Positions 51,347-60,337 of a DNA stretch of 64,000 bases are shown here, in pieces. The notes beneath the pieces are model-generated. The model did not search any database. It had not been told where the DNA came from and worked only from the letters and a program-made list of their open reading frames with translations. The position numbers and the translations under genes were made by a program. Origin of the DNA: Phaffia rhodozyma (Eukaryota; Basidiomycota; Tremellomycetes; Cystofilobasidiales; Mrakiaceae); NCBI GenBank assembly GCA_014706385.1, contig JACGZH010000008.1, positions 1,240,001 through 1,304,000 of the forward strand, given 5' to 3'. Each line of letters begins with the position of its first letter. Within the stretch, counting starts at the first letter, position 1.

Positions 51347-54300
51347 TTAATTACCACTCGCATAATAATTCTTGTATGTCGACCGTAGCCCACTTCCACC
51401 ACCTAGACTTTTTTCTCCAGAAGCTACCACTGGCGAAACAGGGTCCACAGCAGGTCCAGGAGGTGGAGTCGCCAGCAAGGCCACTGGTAGTGCTAAGGGA
51501 AACAGGGTTCGATAGTGCGACTCGAGAGAACAAGGTATTGTCGTTGACGAGGTGTGCGAATGTAGGGCATGGCCAGGCAACTCTGCCCCATTGGCTTGAA
51601 GCTTATTTAAACGCTCAAACCAGAGAGTTCGATTCGTAGCACACTGTTGAGCATATGGCGCAAGGTCTTATCGTCGGGATGAATATAAGTTGACCGAATA
51701 AATATAAGTCACGTTACCCCTGTGGGAAATGTATATTATGAAACACAACTTACCTGGCATCACAGTGGCGGCACCATCAAACAAAGGTTGAGTAAAAAGG
51801 TCGATGAATGCCACCTGTCCTTTAGCTTGCATCGCGGCATCGGCTTGCTGTACAACAGAGACTGGTAGACGTAAATCGAGTTCCAGGTTGGCTTGGTTGT
51901 GCCATTCCTCTACAAGAAGAGAAATTCAAATCAGTGAGTAGGAAGAGAACGAAGAAAATTGGAGACGCAAGGCAGGAGAGGCTTTACCGAGTAGAGCAGT
52001 CGACCAATACTCCGATATTTGGTGAGGCCGACACTATTTACCACGCAATAAAATGGTTAGTATGAGTCTAATATCATCAGAGAACATACTGTGAACGAAC
52101 TGGGTTGCTGATGTCTGCACATTTCATCAATGCTTGATGAAAAAGAATACGATCCCGCTCTATAGATGTCTCCTCCGTGGCCACCTCGGTGAGTGAAGCC
52201 ATGAAGGCGAAATGCATAGACATATCGGTCGCCAAAATAGTGCTGAACAAGATTTTCCGGAAATCACTGAACGTCGTCGAGATGTTTTCGCGAGCCTTAT
52301 TCACTTCTGGATTTGATGCCAAGGCAGTCGAGAGTCCACTATCGTCCGAAAACTCGGATGTAATTGGTGACTTGGACGAAAGATGCCCAACAAACAAGAA
52401 GCCAAAGCCGTGACGCTTAAGAAGACTAGCGATGAGAATACAGTGCATGTTTTCGAGAGCAGACTTGTCTCCATATACTAGAGATAATGGAGCCTTCGCA
52501 TTTTTCTACAAGAAAAGAAAATTTTGAAAGTCATTGGTCAGCAATTTGATGTCAATCCGTACACCCGGTGTTATCATGAGGAACATCAAGAAGTCAAAGG
52601 CTCACCAAGAATGCGTTGCTCAACCCTGGGTGTGCTCCGTCGTGACCGATAGCAGCAAGCATGAGCGTTAAGATATCTTGGGGTCTGAAAACTTCCGAAA
52701 TCCTTCCTGTTTTCTTGTCCAACGATCGTTTCCAGGGTGTCGACGGACGGTCTCCGTCGCAATCAAGGAGCAACTGGAGCGGAGGAACGAGACCAAGGTT
52801 TAAAAGAAAGGTATACGTTGCTTGTAGGACATCGCAACCATGTTGGTAGTTACTATTCGCGGTTGAAGACATACATCCATGAAAAACAGGAAGCCATAAG
52901 CTTATCGACGTTCTGACGCCGATGTCGAAGAATGAAGCGAGAGCAATTGTCAGAAGAAGAACTAACTGGTAAGGGTTGTGCGTGTGATATATTTGACGGA
53001 TGGAGAGCAAGAATCGTCTCATAGCCACTATGGCATCATTTCAACAATACACAGTTAATTTTTCCTCAAGTATCTGAAGATGAAGAGGCAGAAATATCAT
53101 ACCTGCATCGATCCCGAGATCCCAGACCCCCTCTGTCATAAGAACAGCCTCAAACAGAATGCATGTCGTCCGATACAAATCATCTCCGGATAGTTCGTAG
53201 GGTTTGAAGTCCCAACCAGAAAGCTTCTCGATCAAACGTGTTCTGGTGTCTTGATTCATTGGCCCTAGCAGCCTATGATGTATTTCGATTGATGAATCAC
53301 AAGATCGAATGAGTTTCCAGAATTAGCGGTTTGAGACACGAAGAGAAAATTTCGACCTACTCCAAATCTGCTACTTTGTCTGCACCCTGAATCGTCTTTT
53401 TGACCTGAAGGTGCATCTCACTGACCAACTCGCAAAACAACGCGTCTCCACTTTCTGCTGCTATTTCAGCCACCGGAGTCAAGCCTCCCTCACTCCAGCC
53501 TGCACCAACCTCCGCTCCGTCCGCAACAGCCTGTCTCCACGGACCCCGCCCCTGTTCTGACTGTTGCTCCGGCAAGTAGGCCGATGAGATCTCCCCATCC
53601 GATCCACATGCTCTCGACAACGTCAATGCAAGTCCACCCATATCAACACTTGCCCGACGGGGGAGATTGTAATTTCCTATTGAACAAAGATTCGCAAACG
53701 GAGCGGATAGGTCGGAGATCGTGAAGAGATCCTTTTGGTCAGGTCGATCGGGTTTGTTGGTTCGCGGTGTGAACACAGTTTGCCGGCGTAGGTTTTTTGG
53801 AGGTAGTTGGAAAGATGGGGATGGAATAGCCGGCGTTATTGTAGAAGATATGGACGGAGACGGAGACCCCGAGACTTGTGATTGAGAAGCGTGCTCCATA
53901 GCGGATTGAATCTCTTCAGTCAAACGAGAAGTATGAAAGGGGAAGGTGATCACTCTATCCACCCCAGCCTTCTCGCAAGAAAGCAAGGTACTCGGAGATA
54001 GTCCAGAGTCGAGGGAGTATACTATGATCGCAAGCCTTGAGTGAGTTTTTTCACGACTCGAGACTAACAGCTTAATCTCTTTCAAGCACTCGACCACGCT
54101 TTCGTCTATCTCTGCCAAGCCTGCAGGACTTTGGTCCTCGAAGCAGACCGCGGTTGAAGTAGAGCTTTCCTTAGCGTTCACATTGGAGGCATGGATTCGA
54201 GGGGCCGGGATGTGATTTATCGGTATGAACGCGACAGTCATAGCTTCTTGAGGGGAGGATGAAGTTGGCGAGCTGACATCGGCTAGAGTAATTGAGATAT

Positions 54301-54511
54301 CGCTGGCCGACGATTTAAGCAGTACTACACAGATACAAGCGAAAGAAGAGCAGAGTATGAGAAACAAGAGTGGACCATGTCAGCGACGTATGTCAAGTTT
54401 TTCTTTGAGATCCAAACCCCCAAATATCGGTAAAATTAACGTGGTGATATGGTATAGATATCTGAAGAGAATCAGATAGACTATGAGTACGACTTGGATG
54501 GGATTGAACAT
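51347..54511 (-). CDS. PDE2: Class I 3',5'-cyclic-nucleotide phosphodiesterase (PDE2/PDE8-like)
   Basis: Hydrolyses cAMP and so damps PKA signalling. The catalytic HD domain is complete: NPYHNYQHGCDVLQATY (HNxxH), LTLMLAAIGHDGAHPGLSNA (HD motif), ILFSTILATDMSMHFAFMAS, ALMKCADISNPVRPHQISEY (metal-binding Asp), LPVSVVQQADAAMQAKGQVA then FIDLFTQPLFDGAATVMPDL. The C-terminal tail is Pro/Ser-rich, with a stop at 51347. The N-terminal roughly 330 residues include a stretch (SRLAIIVYSLDSGLSPSTLL then AGVDRVITFPFH) that resembles a degenerate response-regulator receiver. I place the start at 54511 (MFNPIQVVLIVYLILFRYLY), a predicted membrane anchor; this 5' exon is inferred and could be wrong. Confidence 0.85.
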
Positions 54512-54614
54512 CTGACATTCGTTTTGTCACTGGCCGGTATGTTGAACGATGTAGGTGACCCAGTCATATCCCTCGAAGCAACACAACACACATATGAACT
54601 CATCTACTTCTCGA

Positions 54615-55212
54615 CTATAACCTCAATCCACTTTCTTTGGGTGTAGTCGATACAGGCTGTAATGAAGGCATCGTAGGACACGCGACAGAGGATGGAGACA
54701 TACCTGTGATGCCTAGATTGACTAACGAGTCCTTGATCGAACCCGCACCTTTGGATGACTCCCAAGTGGATGGCAGATAAGGACTAGTTGTCGGTCGTTT
54801 ACTCCCACTCTTTTTGCTCCTGTGCTGTTTCCCCGACTGGTATCCAAAGGCACCCGGTCCTGAAGAGAATTGCGAGACCGAGGGTGAAGTATGAGGACCG
54901 TTGTTGGTAGCAGCTGCAGAAAAAACTGAAACCGATTCGGGATTGCTTCCGTCTTGTTGATTTGCGAACTTCGTGTTAAACGGGATGAGAAAAGCGGTGA
55001 TGGATGAGAACGGTAAAGGCTGAGACATGTCAGTCTGGCGAGAGAGGATAAGACAGGACCAAGAGAAAGAAGAGGGGAGGAAAGAAAGTTATGTTGTAGT
55101 AGTGGTCAAGGCAGGAAGTAATAAAGAAAGAACAAATGAATAGATGGCACATCAAGGTCTCTCTGGCGGTGAGCCAATCCGTTAATTGCTCGAGCGACTT
55201 GTAATCACCCAT
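54615..55212 (-). CDS. Hypothetical gene or upstream exons, uncertain
   Basis: Two open segments on the minus strand: 55212-55030 starts MGDYKSLEQLTDWLTARETL, and 55028-54615 reads MSQPLPFSSITAFLIPFNTK then a Ser/Gly/Pro-rich stretch ending KESGLRL. Composition of both looks protein-like, and a good acceptor (CGCCAG) precedes the second, but no donor gives matching phase. They could be a separate small gene, or 5' exons of the phosphodiesterase. I do not recognise the family. Confidence 0.35.
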
Positions 55213-55970
55213 CTTCGACGCAAATCATTTGCTCATTTCAACTTCATCACATTCGTGATATTTGAGAAACACATCTTGCGCAAACAACAATGGTCAAATA
55301 TCTATTCCATATTCATTATCATAATAAAACGAAGATGAAATGGCCATGCTTGAAATCAGATGAGGGTGATACCCAACTAAAGGTTAGATCCAGGAGCAGA
55401 AGTGCCCGGCAATCATTATGTCGCTACTTGGTTCAACGATAGATTATGTTGTCAGGGTTTGTTTCGAAGCTCAGATTCTCGACAGATTATGGAAGTGCCA
55501 TAGACATAGGCATATGCATGGTGATAGACAAAACGAAAGATGTCTCGAATGAAGATGACAGAATCCAAGCTTGAGAGAACAGAGAAAATAGGAAAAGAAC
55601 AACAGTGAAGAGGAATGCGATGAAGTATTTGTATCTCTTCGTCGCTCGGACATAAAAACAAGACAGGAAGGGTGTATACAGATATCGAAAACAGGAAGGT
55701 AGGAATCAGATATAGTCAAGGTTGTTTGCATTAGCACACAACTTATCCCATCCAGTGTCAGGGGCGCAGGCAAGGGGGCTGAGTGGGGATGGTACTCAGT
55801 ACGCTTGAGCTCCCAAGAGGGAAGGGATCATGCAATATTGCAGAGTAATATAAGGAAATTGCTGAAGGGAACCATGAGGATTTGACGAGGTTCCAAGCTT
55901 GAAAGAGAAAAGGGGAGACAGCTAACGACTACCTAGTATATATGTCATTCGAGATATCAAGCCAAGCAAA

Positions 55971-56010
55971 CACAAGCAAACACAAGCAAACACAAGCAAA
56001 CACAAGCAAG
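55971..56010. repeat. CACAAGCAAA tandem repeat, four 10-bp units
   Basis: Four consecutive 10-bp units, the last with one change, 320 bp before the first tRNA gene. Confidence 0.9.
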
Positions 56011-56328
56011 AGCGAAGAGATACCAAGGAAGAGTCAAGATATAACCAAGAGAGAGTTGAGCAGTACCAAAAGACTGTTGCAAGAATGGGTCTACATTGCG
56101 CAAGGTCACCCTGCGCGGGTCCAACCGGGTCAACTCATGACATCCAGTGTCATATTCTAAAGCAGAGACGATGATCAATTCAAAGGGAGCAGAATCTAAC
56201 AAGATAACCTGGTAGATATTGAGAGTGACAATTTCTGATTCAACATGATCGTTATTTTGGTATGATGCTATCAGAAACAGAGTCTTGGTTGCAAAACCAC
56301 ACGGAATCTCTCGGCGGGGGGCAAAAGA

Positions 56329-56410
56329 TGAACAGAGGGGGATTCGAACCCCCGCATCTTGCGATATCAGAACTTGAGTCTGACGCCTTAGACCGCTCGG
56401 CCATCTGTCC
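56329..56410 (-). tRNA. tRNA-Leu(CAA)
   Basis: Acceptor GGACAGA pairs with TCTGTTC, discriminator A. Anticodon stem TCAGA/TCTGA closes loop CTCAAGT, anticodon CAA. A long variable arm, as expected for leucine. T arm GGGTTCGAATCCC. No intron. First gene of the array. Confidence 0.95.
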
Positions 56411-56440
56411 GGATGGGGTGCGTGAGGTGTGTGTGGGTGC

Positions 56441-56490
56441 GGGAGTGTGCGGGAGTGTGCGGGAGTGTGCGGGAGTGTGCGGGAGTGTGG
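56441..56490. repeat. GGGAGTGTGC tandem repeat, five 10-bp units
   Basis: Five consecutive 10-bp units between the first two tRNA genes; the last unit has one change. Confidence 0.9.
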
Positions 56491-56529
56491 GCCGGGTAGA
56501 GCGAGTGCACCCTGCCCGGGCACACACAC

Positions 56530-56615
56530 GCCCCGTTGGCAGAATGGTAACGCGTCTCCTTCCTACTGTCTGGTGAGAGAGGTGAAGATTCTGGGTTCAA
56601 TCCCCAGGCGGGGTT
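56530..56615 (+). tRNA. tRNA-Arg(CCT) with 14-nt intron
   Basis: Acceptor GCCCCGT/GCGGGGT. Loop TTCCTA, anticodon CCT, then an intron at 56566-56579 after A37. The anticodon stem TCTCC/GGTGA has one T-T mismatch. The D-arm and TGGCnnAATGGTAACGC layout match the fungal CCU-Arg tRNA. Confidence 0.85.
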
Positions 56616-56803
56616 TCTCTTTTTTTGCGGCGGGCGTGGTTGGGGTGTGAGTGGGGTGTGAGTGGGGTGTGAGTGAGAATGTGAGTGAGAAGGTGGGTGA
56701 GAATGTGGGTGTACACGTGAGACGCTTGGTATGCTGGCGGGCTGTAGAGTGTGGACTGTATGCGCAGGGTATAGGACTGATGTATGTGGACCCTCCCATC
56801 AAG

Positions 56804-56875
56804 GGGATGTTCGTATAATGGTTATTATTCCAGATTTCCATTCTGGAGACAGGTGTTCGATTCACCTACATCTCA
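56804..56875 (+). tRNA. tRNA-Gly(TCC)
   Basis: Acceptor GGGATGT/ACATCTC, discriminator A. Stem CCAGA/TCTGG with loop TTTCCAT, anticodon TCC. T arm AGGTG TTCGATT CACCT. No intron; 72 nt. A T-run terminator follows. Confidence 0.95.
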
Positions 56876-57053
56876 TTTTTGTCATTTTTTTTTTGTGCGC
56901 GTGGCGGGGGCGGAGGCGGTGGCAGTACAAGACACTGTGCGGACGGCGGCAAGACTCTGAGGCACACGACCGGGGCGTGGGAGGGGCTAGTTGGATGGTG
57001 GCGTTGGTGTCTAGGGGTACGGGCCGGGCTGGGGACTATAACCGCCCTGTTAG

Positions 57054-57137
57054 CTCAATCGGTAGAGCGTCAGACTCTTACCCAGTCTCTTGACAGTTGG
57101 CATCTGAAGGCTGGGGGTTCGACCCCCCCATGGGGCT
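57054..57137 (+). tRNA. tRNA-Lys(CTT) with 21-nt intron
   Basis: Acceptor GCCCTGT/ATGGGGC. Stem TCAGA/TCTGA, loop CTCTTA, anticodon CTT; intron 57081-57101. T arm GGGGG TTCGACC CCCCC. Confidence 0.93.
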
Positions 57138-57355
57138 AGCTTCGTTTTTGTGTGTTGGTGTGATTTTTTGTTTCTGTTTCTGTTTCTGTTTTCGTTCTTT
57201 GTGTTTTTGTTTGCTGGCTTGGTGTGTGCTTGGTGGGCCGTCGACGGTGGAAGGGTGCATGGAGGGTTGAACAGAGGTGAGAGGTGGGTCGGCTGGTGGG
57301 TCGCGCGGGCATGTCTGACGATCTGGGCTGGCAGCACGGACAGACAGACACACAC

Positions 57356-57428
57356 GGGGATTTAGCTCAGTTGGCAGAGCGCAATCTTAGCATGGTTGAG
57401 GTCGTGAGTTCGATTCTTACAATCTCCA
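57356..57428 (+). tRNA. tRNA-Ala(AGC)
   Basis: Acceptor GGGGATT/AATCTCC, discriminator A. Stem CAATC/GGTTG, loop TTAGCAT, anticodon AGC. T arm GTGAG TTCGATT CTTAC. No intron; 73 nt. Confidence 0.95.
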
Positions 57429-57633
57429 CTTTTTTGTGTCGTTTTTTTTGTGTTTTTTGGTAGTCTTTTTTTTTTTTTTTTCCGCCCGCTGCCTTTTCTT
57501 GCACTCTCTTCTTTCGCTCTGCTCCTCTCGGTCATGCTCCGTCCTGCCCACCACATCACACACCATGTGTTGCACCGAGACAGGCCGGCTGCTGCGAGCA
57601 CACTGGCCGACCGGCCGGACAGGCCCTCATCCA

Positions 57634-57726
57634 GGTGAGGTGGCCGAGTGGTCTAAGGCGCTGTGTTAAGGCTCTTTCTATGCCCCGCAGTCAGTAATGG
57701 CGCGAGTTCGAATCTCGCCCTCATCA
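57634..57726 (+). tRNA. tRNA-Leu(AAG) with 13-nt intron
   Basis: Acceptor GGTGAGG/CCTCATC, discriminator A. Stem CTGTG/CGCAG, loop TTAAGG, anticodon AAG; intron 57672-57684. Long variable arm. Close sequence relative of the Leu(TAG) gene at 58439. Confidence 0.93.
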
Positions 57727-57897
57727 CTTTTTGTCCGGCCGGCACGGGCCGTGCCTCTCGGGTCTGCCTGGCCGGGCTGTGCTCTCAGGTGCGGTGCCAT
57801 GGTAGTATGATGCCACGTTGCAACACTGCCACACCCCCTTGCTGTCTGCCGGTCCGTTTTGGACTGTGGACTGAATGAACAGACCGTACAGCATCCA

Positions 57898-57968
57898 ACA
57901 GCTGTGGTGAAATGGTATCATTGGTGCTTGCCATGCACTAGGCCGGGGTTCGATTCCCCGCGGTTGTA
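57898..57968 (+). tRNA. tRNA-Gly(GCC)
   Basis: Acceptor ACAGCTG/CGGTTGT closes with three G-T/T-G pairs and an A1-T72 end pair, unusual for Gly. Stem GGTGC/GCACT, loop TTGCCAT, anticodon GCC. T arm CGGGG TTCGATT CCCCG. No intron. Confidence 0.88.
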
Positions 57969-58159
57969 TCCTTTTTTTTTCTCGTCCCACACACCGATCG
58001 GCTCTGTGCTGGCGGGTGCACATCTGCCGATCGTCCGTGTTCGGTCTCGCCGGCTGGTGCGATGATGGTGTGTGCTGCCGTTCGGACGAGCAGTGCGTCT
58101 GTGCCGACACAGGGGCAGGACACGAAGGACGTACCGACGCGCTCGGTGGACACCAACCG

Positions 58160-58232
58160 TCCTTCTTAGCTCAGTTGGTAGAGCGCGACACTAGTAATGT
58201 CGAGGTCAGTCGTTCAAATCGGCTAGCAGGAA
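58160..58232 (+). tRNA. tRNA-Thr(AGT)
   Basis: Acceptor TCCTTCT/AGCAGGA with one mismatch at 5-68. Stem CGACA/TGTCG, loop CTAGTAA, anticodon AGT. T arm AGTCG TTCAAAT CGGCT. No intron. Confidence 0.9.
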
Positions 58233-58438
58233 CATTCTTCTTTTTTTTTATTCTCCGTTCCGTTCATTTCTTCTTCTTCTTTTTCTGTTGTATCCTTCCC
58301 TGTCGCCCCGGCGGGCGTCTGGTCGACGCGTGCTCGTTAGGGTTCCGCACAAAGCACAGCACCACACCACACCACACACCACAAACAACACCACAAACAA
58401 CACCACAAACAACACCACAAACGCAGGGAAAGCATGCT

Positions 58439-58537
58439 GGTGAAGTGGCCGAGTGGTCTAAGGCGCTGTGTTTAGGTCTCTCTTCCGAGTCCAGACCGCA
58501 GTCAGTAATGGCGCGAGTTCAAATCTCGTCTTCATCA
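58439..58537 (+). tRNA. tRNA-Leu(TAG) with 19-nt intron
   Basis: Acceptor GGTGAAG/CTTCATC, discriminator A. Stem CTGTG/CGCAG, loop TTTAGG, anticodon TAG; intron 58477-58495. Long variable arm. Confidence 0.93.
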
Positions 58538-58571
58538 TTCCTTTTGTCCCGGCCAGGGGGGCAGGGCAGCT

Positions 58572-58653
58572 GGGGATTTAGGCTAGTTGGTAAACTGGAC
58601 GCTTCGCACTGTCGATCATGTGTCATTCCTGGGTTCGATTCCCGGAGTCTCCA
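58572..58653 (+). tRNA. tRNA-Ala(CGC) with 10-nt intron
   Basis: Acceptor GGGGATT/AGTCTCC, discriminator A. Stem GACGC/GTGTC, loop TTCGCA, anticodon CGC; intron 58609-58618. Starts only 34 bp after the preceding tRNA. Confidence 0.9.
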
Positions 58654-58810
58654 TCTCTTTTTGGTGTGTTTCGGTGTGTTTTGTTTTATCTTGGCGTATT
58701 TGATTTCGTTGCATTTCATATGGCATGTTGTGTGTCGTGTTCTGTGTGTCTTCTCTTGGTCTGCTGCCCACCGGCTTGTGCTCACCGCTCACCGAGCGGC
58801 GTCCATCCAA

Positions 58811-58920
58811 GGCCGTTTGGCGGAGTGGTCTAACGCGGTAGCCTCGAACGAGTCCCCTCTGTGGGACGACGCGACAGCTACTCTTCTCTGAAGGCGTAGG
58901 TTCAAATCCTACAGCGGTCG
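58811..58920 (+). tRNA. tRNA-Ser(CGA) with 27-nt intron
   Basis: Acceptor GGCCGTT/AGCGGTC, discriminator G as in serine. Stem GTAGC/GCTAC, loop CTCGAA, anticodon CGA; intron 58849-58875. Long variable arm (CTTCTCTGAAG). Confidence 0.94.
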
Positions 58921-59062
58921 TCCTTTCTCTTTTTCTTTTTGCCCACTTCCGTTCTCTCTGCCTTCTGTCGCGTCGATCCTTCCTTGCTGTCTGTGTTTGC
59001 TGTCTCCGCATGCTCACACCCCGCCAGGCAGACAGACAGACGGGCTGACGGGCTGCCATCGT

Positions 59063-59156
59063 GCGTGATTGGTGTAGTGGTATCACGCCAAGTTTGGGCA
59101 CACTTTCTGCCGTGCACATCTCTTGGAGGTCTTCGGTTCAATCCCGGAATCGCGCC
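59063..59156 (+). tRNA. tRNA-Pro(TGG) with 22-nt intron
   Basis: Acceptor GCGTGAT/ATCGCGC, discriminator C. Stem CCAAG/CTTGG, loop TTTGGG, anticodon TGG; intron 59099-59120. T arm TTCGG TTCAATC CCGGA. Confidence 0.93.
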
Positions 59157-59287
59157 TTTTTGTTCGGCCCGTCTGGGCGGGTGGCGTGGTCGGTGTAGGG
59201 TTACTTGCTGTGTCAGTTGCTGTGTTACTTGCTGTGCTACTCATAGGATTACCCGCCACATAGCGTCCGCTGTTACCCTATGCTGTG

Positions 59288-59493
59288 TACTCTTTTTTTT
59301 TTTCTTTTTTCTTTTTCCTCTCCCGTTTTTTCTTTGTCCTTTTTCTTTCCTCTTTTTTCCTCTTTTTTCCTTCTTTTTTCCCTTCTTTTTCCCCCTCTTT
59401 TTTCCCCTCTTTTCCCTCTTTTCCCTTCTTTTCCCTCTTTTCCTTTTTTCTTCTTTTTTCTTCTTTTTTCTTCTTTTTTCTTCTTTTTTTTCT
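59288..59493. repeat. 206-bp polypyrimidine tract inside the tRNA array
   Basis: Almost pure T/C on the plus strand, made of irregular TTTTTTC, TTCCC and TTCTTTTTTC units. It fills the largest tRNA-free gap of the array (59157-59688). No gene is seen in this gap; a run of similar GAGAACACAA units lies at 59581-59616. Confidence 0.9.
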
Positions 59494-59699
59494 GTCAACG
59501 ATAGATGCATCAATATAGAAAGAGAAAAAGACATATGGCAGAAAGACAACAGCATAACAATGGCAACACAGTAAAAACATAGCGAGAACACAATGAGAAC
59601 ACAACGAGAACACAACCATGCAATGCAATGCACCAGCAACACAGTGTCAACACAGTGTCAACACAACAGAAAGACCAAAACAAAAGAAGGCAAAGATCC

Positions 59700-59796
59700 T
59701 CGTAGTCAGACGCCTTACCGCTGGGCCACTCGGCCAGAGCGAATGGGTGGTGGGACCACTAGACCAAGACGGGGTTCGAACCCGCGATTTCCTGAT
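59700..59796 (-). tRNA. Circularly permuted tRNA-Arg(ACG): 3' half upstream of 5' half
   Basis: Read on the minus strand, the first segment (59796-59761) is tRNA positions 38-73: A38, TCAGG (39-43), AAATC, T arm GCGGG TTCGAAC CCCGT, CTTGGTC (66-72), T73. A 25-nt spacer follows. The second segment (59735-59700) is positions 1-37: GGCCGAG (1-7), TG, D arm GCCCAGCGGTAAGGC, G26, TCTGA (27-31), CTACGA (32-37, anticodon ACG). Joined in tRNA order, the acceptor pairs 7/7 (two G-T), the anticodon stem 5/5 (one T-G), and the D and T arms are complete; total 72 nt. The stem-loop TCTGA/CTACGAA/TCAGG is that of fungal Arg(ACG). In normal gene order neither half has a partner. Seen directly in sequence; expression and maturation are inferred. 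Confidence 0.85.
59736..59760 (-). other. Spacer joining tRNA 3' end to 5' end in the permuted gene
   Basis: 25 nt between T73 and G1. On the minus strand it contains GTGGT CCC ACCAC, a 5-bp hairpin with a 3-nt loop. In known permuted tRNAs the equivalent spacer is removed by the 5' and 3' end-processing enzymes. Confidence 0.6.
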
Positions 59797-59844
59797 GCAT
59801 ACAAGCTGGCAGCCGGCCATGACGACCGTTCCACCATCTTTGCC
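59797..59844 (-). other. Leader of the permuted tRNA with anticodon-pairing segment
   Basis: 48 nt upstream of position 38. It starts with the inverted-repeat arm and ends CTTGTA-TGC. CTTGTA (59805-59800) can pair with TACGAG (anticodon region, 59702-59699 and neighbours: T33 to the G after A37), like the anticodon-intron pairing of ordinary tRNA introns. It also contains TGGTGGAACGG, which resembles a Pol III A box. Confidence 0.6.
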
Positions 59845-60029
59845 TTTAGCTTTCGTCTGGTTGTGTGGATGTATGGCCAAGTGGATGTGTGGGCGTTGGC
59901 TCTGCTAGGGTTATCCGAGGCGGTGGGCGTCCGGCCGATCCGTCCGATCGCCCATCGGATATCGGACGTCGGACGTCGGACGTCGAGCCCCGGAGTACGG
60001 AGCCCGGCGGAGAAAAGGCCGTGTCGATC

Positions 60030-60113
60030 GGTCGCCTGGTCTAGTGGTATGACGCTTGCTTCACATCTCACCCGGTGCGCAATAGGTCGCCAGTTCGATC
60101 CTGGCGGTGACCA
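60030..60113 (+). tRNA. tRNA-Val(CAC) with 12-nt intron
   Basis: Acceptor GGTCGCC/GGTGACC, discriminator A. Stem CTTGC/GCAAT (one mismatch at 27-43), loop TTCACA, anticodon CAC; intron 60066-60077. T arm GCCAG TTCGATC CTGGC. Confidence 0.9.
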
Positions 60114-60337
60114 TGACGTCTTTTTGCCCTCAGCACACGCCCACGATGGACAGACCGAGAGAAGCCATCGCAAGATAAGATGCATGATAAGATACACAGC
60201 CAGCCGACAGAGATGGCAGATAAGATCGACAGACACGATCGATCGGCAAGAAAGAAAGAAAGAAGATAAGATGGCGATAAAGACAAAAGACAAAAGACAA
60301 AAGATACAAGATAAAAGCCAGGTCGGCAAAAAGACAA

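Larger units (their letters stand above)
54512..56328. other. Low-gene-content region between phosphodiesterase and tRNA array
   Basis: 1.8 kb. Only the uncertain ORFs at 54615-55212 are candidates. The rest is AT-rich. A 10-bp tandem repeat at 55971-56010 marks the approach to the tRNA array. Confidence 0.45.
59689..59844. repeat. Perfect 9-bp inverted repeat enclosing the permuted tRNA-Arg
   Basis: GGCAAAGAT at 59689-59697 and its exact reverse complement at 59836-59844. On the minus strand the upstream arm starts the leader before the tRNA 3' half. The downstream arm begins two bases after the 5' half ends at A37. Pairing the arms brings the two termini together. Confidence 0.85.

Noticed and set aside
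59696..59800. Two separate partial tRNA pseudogenes instead of one permuted tRNA
   Set aside because: The two halves fit each other exactly: 7 acceptor and 5 anticodon-stem pairs, with complementary positions 1-37 and 38-73 and no overlap or gap. Unrelated fragments would not be expected to do this. I keep pseudogene status as a possible alternative only because expression is unknown.
59762..59851. A collinear minus-strand tRNA starting GGCAAAG and using the same T arm
   Set aside because: GGCAAAG pairs with CTTGGTC with one mismatch, but no 5-bp anticodon stem with a 7-nt loop and T33 can be formed in between, and position 8 would be A.
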